DNA from: Centrapalus pauciflorus
Lineage: Eukaryota > Streptophyta > Magnoliopsida > Asterales > Asteraceae
DNA length: 64,000 nucleotides
Direction: 5' to 3'
Assembly (NCBI GenBank): GCA_020465985.1
Contig: JAANYP010005918.1
Span: 1-64,000 of the forward strand
Both the position numbers and the translations under genes were made by a program. Every line of letters starts with the position of its first letter. The stretch's first letter is position 1. The notes under the pieces are model-generated. The model was not told where the DNA came from and made no database searches. It worked only from the letters and a program-made list of their open reading frames with translations. Positions 59,269 through 64,000 of the stretch are shown here, piece by piece.

Positions 59269-62005
59269 TTTTAGGGGAACTCATCACAGAGATGAGTTCT
59301 CCTACTTCATCAACATTTTTTGATGGACTTGTGATATCAACACTAATATTCCCTATTTGAATGGTATCAGTTTGGATACCACTCTCATTGACTAAGATGT
59401 TTCCTACACTGGTTATGTTAGCTGTAAAGGAACCATCAGAGTCAGCAGGCCTCATGTCCTCAGTTTCAAGACAGTCTTTGGCCAGATGTGTCTTCATTCC
59501 ACATTTATAGCATTTTCTCCTCTTAGCATTTTTGGAAGAAGATTTTTCAGAAACATATTCTGAATTATTTCTGTTGATTCTATCATCAGCTTTCGCAAAT
59601 TTATTACTATTTGATGAGTCAACAACTTGAGTGGAGGGTTCACTAGCAACAGCTTTGTCTGTCTCTTCTTTCCTCTTTTTAGGAGGACAAATGTCAAAGA
59701 TAGGAAGCTTAATTGGCTTTTGAACTTCCACAGGTTTAGGAAACTTATTCCCAAATCTCTCAGGCTGAGCAATGGCTTTGCCTTTGTCCTTCCTGAGATG
59801 TAATTGATGCTGCCTATCAACATAATCATTATTTCTGGTTTTGAAAAACTTATTCTCATTTAAAACCAGTTTACTACTATGATTAGAAAACTTATTTGAA
59901 ATCACAGCAGGTTTGCCTTCAACATGAGACTTACCGTTGTTAAAAGCAGACTGCTTACCTTTTGAAAACGTATTTTCAAAATGTTCAGCATTAAAAGGGT
60001 TAGTATGCCTTTTTCTATCAGCTTTAGATCCAAAGCCTGTTTTGTCAACAGGCTTGGTGTCCACAGCTGCAGTTTGGACATGCTTTCCTTTCTTTTGCTT
60101 GTGTGAATCAGCAGAGCACTTAGCAAGCTGATTTGATGGATAACTTATTTCATCAGCAGCTTTTGAGCTAGGTTCACACAAGCTGTCAGTGTTTTGAGGC
60201 CTGACAAACCTGTTTGTTGAGATTAGTTTACCATTCACTTTTTGAATAAAAGTGTTTGGAAGCTCACCAAGAGTGGACAAGTCTTCTTTCAGATTATTAA
60301 CCTCAACAATGGAAGCTGCTGTGTCAAGATCCCCTCCAAGATAGGCTTGGATTTGTGCAGGGATTTGCTGACTTATGCAGTGGCTGACTTTTTGTGCAGA
60401 TTGGCACCAAGAGTCAACTATCTTTTGAAGCTTAGCATGTTTTATATCTGTTTCTCTCATTTCTTCCAGTATAATAGAGTTGATGTGTTTTAATTCGTCA
60501 AGCTCAGTTTCCAACTTAAACTGTCCAGTTTACTGGATTTTGTTTCAAGATCAATTTTAAGCTTAGAGATTTCAGATAATAAAACAGTATGCTTCTCAAC
60601 AGAAGCTTTCAGATCAACAAGCATATATTCAAACATTTTAACTTTTTCTTCAGAACTGTAATCCATAAAATTTTGTACCTTATACATCGTTGTAGGGTTC
60701 CAGTTCTCCAAGCTGCTAAAAGCTTCAGCTTCAGCCAGATCCTGTTTGAAGTTGCTTGTTGATGGGACATAAGTGTTGGCCATCAGACAGTGATTATCTT
60801 CTTCATCAGATGATGAATCAGACTCCTCCCAGTCACAAGTCTCCGCCATGAGTCCCTTTTGCCGTTTGGAAACCACTGAGTTTTCCAACTTCCTCAGCTT
60901 AGCCATAGCCATAAGGTACTTAACCCTATAACCATCAACCCTGTTTGTCTTGTGTGGTTTGGATGACTGACCAACAGATTTTGATACACAGTCAGCAGCT
61001 ATATGGCCAGGTTTGCCACATTTGAAGCACTCAGCTTTGGTCTTATCAAATGCCTTCTTTTTAACAGCACTTGAGCTTCCCTGCAGCATGTTTCTTCCAA
61101 ACCTTTTCTTGTTGAACCTTTTGACAAGCATGGCTATCATTTGCTCATCATCCAGTTCAGCAAGATCTGCATTGTCTTCCTCATCAGACACTTCCTCCTT
61201 ATCATCAGCCTGTTGCTCAGGTTGAGTGAACACATCACTCACCTGACTTACAGGTTGTCTCACACTGGCCACAAAGGCTGCACCTCTCTTAGACATTTCC
61301 AAGGCATTTCTCTAGTTGCCTTGACTGCCCATCATTAAGTAATGATCCATACAAGTTAACAAGATCCATAAATCTGATGGTACCTGAATTTCTTAAGATT
61401 GTAGAAAAATAGTTCCACTCTTCAGGCAGGATGTCTAAGAATTTGTTCACCAGAGTCAGGTTGTCCTTGGTGATCCCAACAGCTTTGAGATCATTAACAA
61501 GAGCAGTAAACCTGGTGTAGGTTTCTGTAAGAGTCTCCTTTGGTTTTGCAAAGAAGAGTTCATACTGTCTAACAAGATTATTGATCCTGTTATCCAGCGT
61601 GATTGTGGGTCCATCACAGACGGTACACAAAGTATCCCACATCTCCTTTGTAGTCTTCATCTTCTCATCCTGTTTGAACACATCATCAGCCAGAGAGATA
61701 ACCAGGTTATTTCTGGCCTTTGCATCAAGAGCCACCAGTCTTTTGTCTTCATCAGACCATTGAGCTTTTGCTTTCTCAAATGTTCTGATTTCAGGAGCAG
61801 CTCCTTCAACAGTAGGAGTTATAGTTGTAACAGAGGTTGGCACATAGGGACCCTCCATTACAATCTCTGGTAATTGCACATCCAGATTCTCTAAGTAGAG
61901 CATCATTCTGCACTTCCAACCAGAGAAGTTCTGATGATTGAACTTTGGAGGTTTGCCCATTGAGCCATTGTCATAGTATGAGGAACTTGCAGCACTGTTG
62001 TCCAT
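59261..62005 (-). pseudogene. gag: Gag of Copia B (two zinc knuckles)
   Basis: ATG 62005 (MDNSAASSSYYDNG) lies about 50 bp after the primer site. The Copia Gag domain (FSGWKCRMMLYLEN, KEMWDTLC, LVNKFLDILPEEWNYF) runs to about 61320, where a frameshift occurs. 60490-61302 has knuckle 1, CFKCGKPGHIAADC, at about 60988-61029. A second shift near 60510 leads into a coiled-coil and Lys-rich tail with knuckle 2, CYKCGMKTHLAKDC (about 59475-59517). Knuckle 2 lacks the Gly of the CCHC consensus (KTH for PGH). The gag stop is at 59261-59263. Two knuckles spaced by about 500 codons is unusual for Copia Gag. Confidence 0.85.
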
Positions 62006-62053
62006 GGAAACTTTGGGAGAATGAGAGATCTAGAATGACACACACTCTAAACT

Positions 62054-62065
62054 GCTCTGATACCA
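62054..62065 (-). other. Primer-binding site of Copia B
   Basis: TGGTATCAGAGC on the minus strand, two bases from the LTR at 62068. Confidence 0.92.
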
Positions 62066-62067
62066 GT

Positions 62068-63190
62068 TATAGGTCCCGAGAGGTTTCTCAAGTATATAGC
62101 CTTAGGCTGTAGAGGGGGGGGGGGTGAATACTACAATTTAAAAACTACACATTATTTTCTCAATGTTTGTATGTATTATCAACAAATGTAAATTACAAAC
62201 AAGCTTGACTGCGGATAGGTTCAAGCTGAGATGACAGATACAACAGTATGTTAACTAGTCTAAGACAGACATAAACTAGTTACAATGAATACACTCACTA
62301 AGAATCACTCACTGTGTTTACAAGACTCAGAAGGACAGCTTGAATAAGAACAGCTTAAGCACAAAGCACTGTTTTATTCAGGCAGACTTGCATGCATGAA
62401 AAGACACACTCAAAATGCACGTTCTGATTTTTCACTCTTGGTTCAGCACTTTGCTTTTTGCAGTGCTTCTTTCAATCCTAGGAAGTTTCCTTTTATACTC
62501 ACTCAGATGATCTAAGTGAAGCTTCTTCATTGGACAAAAAGAAAAAGGTGAAGTCTTGTTGAAAAGACAACATAAACTTTTCTGCACATTCTGAAAAGCA
62601 GACTTGTCTTCATGTTGGCAGAACTTTTGTCTTTTCACGTTGTCTACTGTTGCATAAGCTTTAACTAAATAAGGAATGTCAACTTTGCATCTTTCTTCCT
62701 TTTTTAAGGGCTATTTTGATATAAGAAAAGGTCTGTCACCCTTTTTCAAATATCCTTTTGTCTTCATGTGACAGAACAGCTTGGGCAGGCTGAGCAGTTT
62801 TGTTTTCCACTTTGTCTTCGACCTTGAAAACTGATCTTGTAGCCAAACACAATACATGAAGACTTGGAAACATATTCCATAAAGTGTTTTAACCTGTTCA
62901 CAAAGAACAGAACACTTGTAAACTGCTCAAGCTGCTCACCCGTGTAGAGCAGCGTAGACAATTTATGTCCAGCCTGTTCAGCAGACTGAACAGCTTGGAC
63001 AAACTGCCTTTGTTGCAACACATGCAACACATAGAACAGCTTTAACTGATATTGCAAATCACTTTACAGGCTTCATTAAGGCATAAATAGGCCTTAAATT
63101 ATACCTTTCAAGAGCATCAACAGGTTTGATTAAGAGTCTCCCCCTTAGATGTAGAACAGGTTTGACTGAGGCCTTTTTGTGCCTAACATA
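62068..63190 (-). repeat. 5' LTR of Copia B
   Basis: 1123 bp. The internal end reads TATAGG in place of TGTAGG, so the canonical TG/CA has been lost by mutation at this end. The outer end is intact (GTGCCTAACA) and is followed by TATAC. Confidence 0.95.
62491..62533 (-). promoter_or_regulatory. LTR core promoter of Copia B (CCAAT and TATA)
   Basis: On the minus strand CCAAT (62529-62533) is followed by TATAAAAGG (TATAAAA at 62491-62497) about 32 bp downstream. The same pair is kept in the other B-family LTRs, so genomic RNA should start about 30 bp further on. Confidence 0.7.
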
Positions 63191-63820
63191 TACTTTATAA
63201 ATCCTAAGTGTATGTCTCAGACCACCCGAAATTCGGGTCCATACAAATTTCAGGCCCACTCTGAAATTTGAAAATTCATTTTTAGGCTAAGTGTTCATTA
63301 TAGTTTCTATCACCCGAAACTCGGTTCCATCTGAATTTCGGTTATCCCTCATCCTTTATTTCTTACTTAGTTTTTCTTTAAATTTTAACTTATTTCTTAC
63401 ATCATTTCAACCGAATTTCTTTCCCACCAGAATTTCGGATCAACTCACCCGAATTTCTACCCCACCAGAAATTCGAACTCTGTACATCCGAAATTCGGAT
63501 CATTAGAATTTCAACTCTTAGCATTTTCTTTAAAACATTTTTTTTTCATTTTTCCAATATTCCATTTTTGCATTTCACTTAAATCAAAAACAAAAGAAAC
63601 ATTTCATGTCCTTTGCACCATTGGTTCTAGTTAAAATAAGTGTTTGAGTGAACACATTTATTCAAATATTGGTCTCTCAACGATCGACTTTAGATTTTAT
63701 TCAATATAACTAACATTCTACTAATAAAAATCTCGATGCTTTAAACAGAATAGACGGGTTCAAATTCATACTTATTTCAGACTTGATATCAATGTATCAT
63801 TTTTATACAAGTCTGTTTAA

Positions 63821-63843
63821 CTAACTGTGTTGCATTTTTACAG
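63821..63843 (+). promoter_or_regulatory. Candidate splice acceptor before the env-like ATG (Copia E)
   Basis: Branch-point CTAACTG, then the T-rich GCATTTTTACAG, with the exon starting at 63844, five bases before ATG 63849. It is the counterpart of 26798-26820 in element A. Confidence 0.65.
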
Positions 63844-63848
63844 GACGT

Positions 63849-64000
63849 ATGGATCATCAAATCACCCTCACCATCCCCCATCCTCCCATTCCAAATAACA
63901 ACGCCCAACTGCCGGAGGAAACTCTACTATCATCTGACAAATTCACGAGTTTGCCCCACACAATTGGCAACTAGACCTATCCATTCTCCGCAATGAAGCC
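63849..64000 (+). pseudogene. Env-position ORF of Copia E, N-terminus
   Basis: ATG 63849 opens MDHQITLTIPHPPIPNNNAQ, which aligns with the first residues of the element A protein (MMEPAVILTVPHSPIPNNNAQ). A one-base shift near 63945 leads to an early stop, but the homologous PHNWQLDLSIL continues in the next frame to the window edge. Remainder not visible. Confidence 0.8.

Larger units (their letters stand above)
49587..63190 (-). mobile_element. Complete Copia element B (Sirevirus-like) with TSD TATAC
   Basis: 13,604 bp with two LTRs (1141 and 1123 bp), PPT, primer site, gag, pol and a long env-position ORF. It is flanked by TATAC at 49582-49586 and 63191-63195. The sequences on either side join into one A-family spacer. 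The LTRs differ at many sites (about 5% by eye over the first 150 bp), so it is not a very recent insertion. Coding regions carry several nonsense codons and a few frameshifts. Confidence 0.95.
63191..64000 (+). mobile_element. Copia element E, right part (continues off-window)
   Basis: It resumes the A-family spacer interrupted at 49586 (TSD copy 63191-63195). It carries CCGAAATTCGG-type palindromes at 63220-63505, then the splice acceptor and the start of the env-like ORF. The 3' LTR lies beyond the window. Confidence 0.85.

Noticed and set aside
1..64000. CRISPR array
   Set aside because: The regular repeats seen are LTR palindromes, microsatellites and retrotransposon duplications in a plant genome. 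There is no spacer-repeat alternation and no cas genes.

Overview
The window is plant nuclear DNA made almost entirely of nested and recombined LTR retrotransposons. I found no host gene, rRNA, tRNA gene or CRISPR array. Primer-binding sites complementary to plant initiator-Met tRNA (TGGTATCAGAG), Ty1/copia proteins with an extra 'envelope-position' ORF after pol (the Sirevirus arrangement), a Ty3/gypsy Gag element, an Athila-like fragment, a CACTA end and a Mutator-type MITE all fit a repeat-rich eudicot. The style of the extra ORFs suggests an asterid such as Asteraceae or Apiaceae, but that is inference from memory of the protein families.

Layout. 1-3714: decayed gag and start of pol of a Copia element (F, minus strand) plus a broken 5' LTR. 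3715-14876: recent tandem array of a chimeric Copia segment (RT/RNase H end, spacer, env-like N-terminus), with three full or near-full units and one partial unit. Two units carry a solo LTR with a GTGCA target duplication and one carries the empty site. Three spacers carry the same 303-bp MITE with a 9-bp target duplication. 14877-23192: Gypsy element C with 2.47-kb LTRs and gag only (TR-GAG type). Its flanks do not match, which marks a recombination breakpoint. 23193-37357: Copia A (minus) with gag, pol, a long env-like ORF ending at the PPT, a complete 5' LTR and a truncated 3' LTR. 37358-41355: Athila-like Gypsy remnant (plus). 41356-45202: Copia D (minus), gag and LTR only. 45203-45453: CACTA terminus. 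45454-47692: remnant with a 'putative gypsy-type transposon' ORF. 47693-49586 and 63191-64000: Copia E (plus, A family), split by the complete 13.6-kb Copia B (49587-63190, minus; TSD TATAC).

Most interesting signal. The env-like ORFs look like independent transcription units inside the retrotransposons. In A and in E, on opposite strands and diverged in sequence, the same layout appears between pol and the env-like ATG: a GACCCG-rich block, a TATA-type box, a CT-rich leader, a consensus splice donor about 170 bp downstream, an intron of about 1.1 kb holding palindromic repeats, and a consensus branch point and acceptor abutting the ATG. In the B family, five copies have a TATAAATA box about 105-170 bp upstream of the env-like ATG. 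An Athila-like env-position ORF may have a similar spliced leader. Element A also has a candidate in-frame intron exactly at the gag/pol boundary, with a stop codon just inside it, which could switch between Gag and Gag-Pol.

History inferred from the junctions: D entered a CACTA element, the Athila-like element entered D, A entered the Athila-like element and C entered A's LTR. Ectopic exchange with another C copy then joined this stack to the Copia array on the left. Independently, B entered the env-like intron of E.
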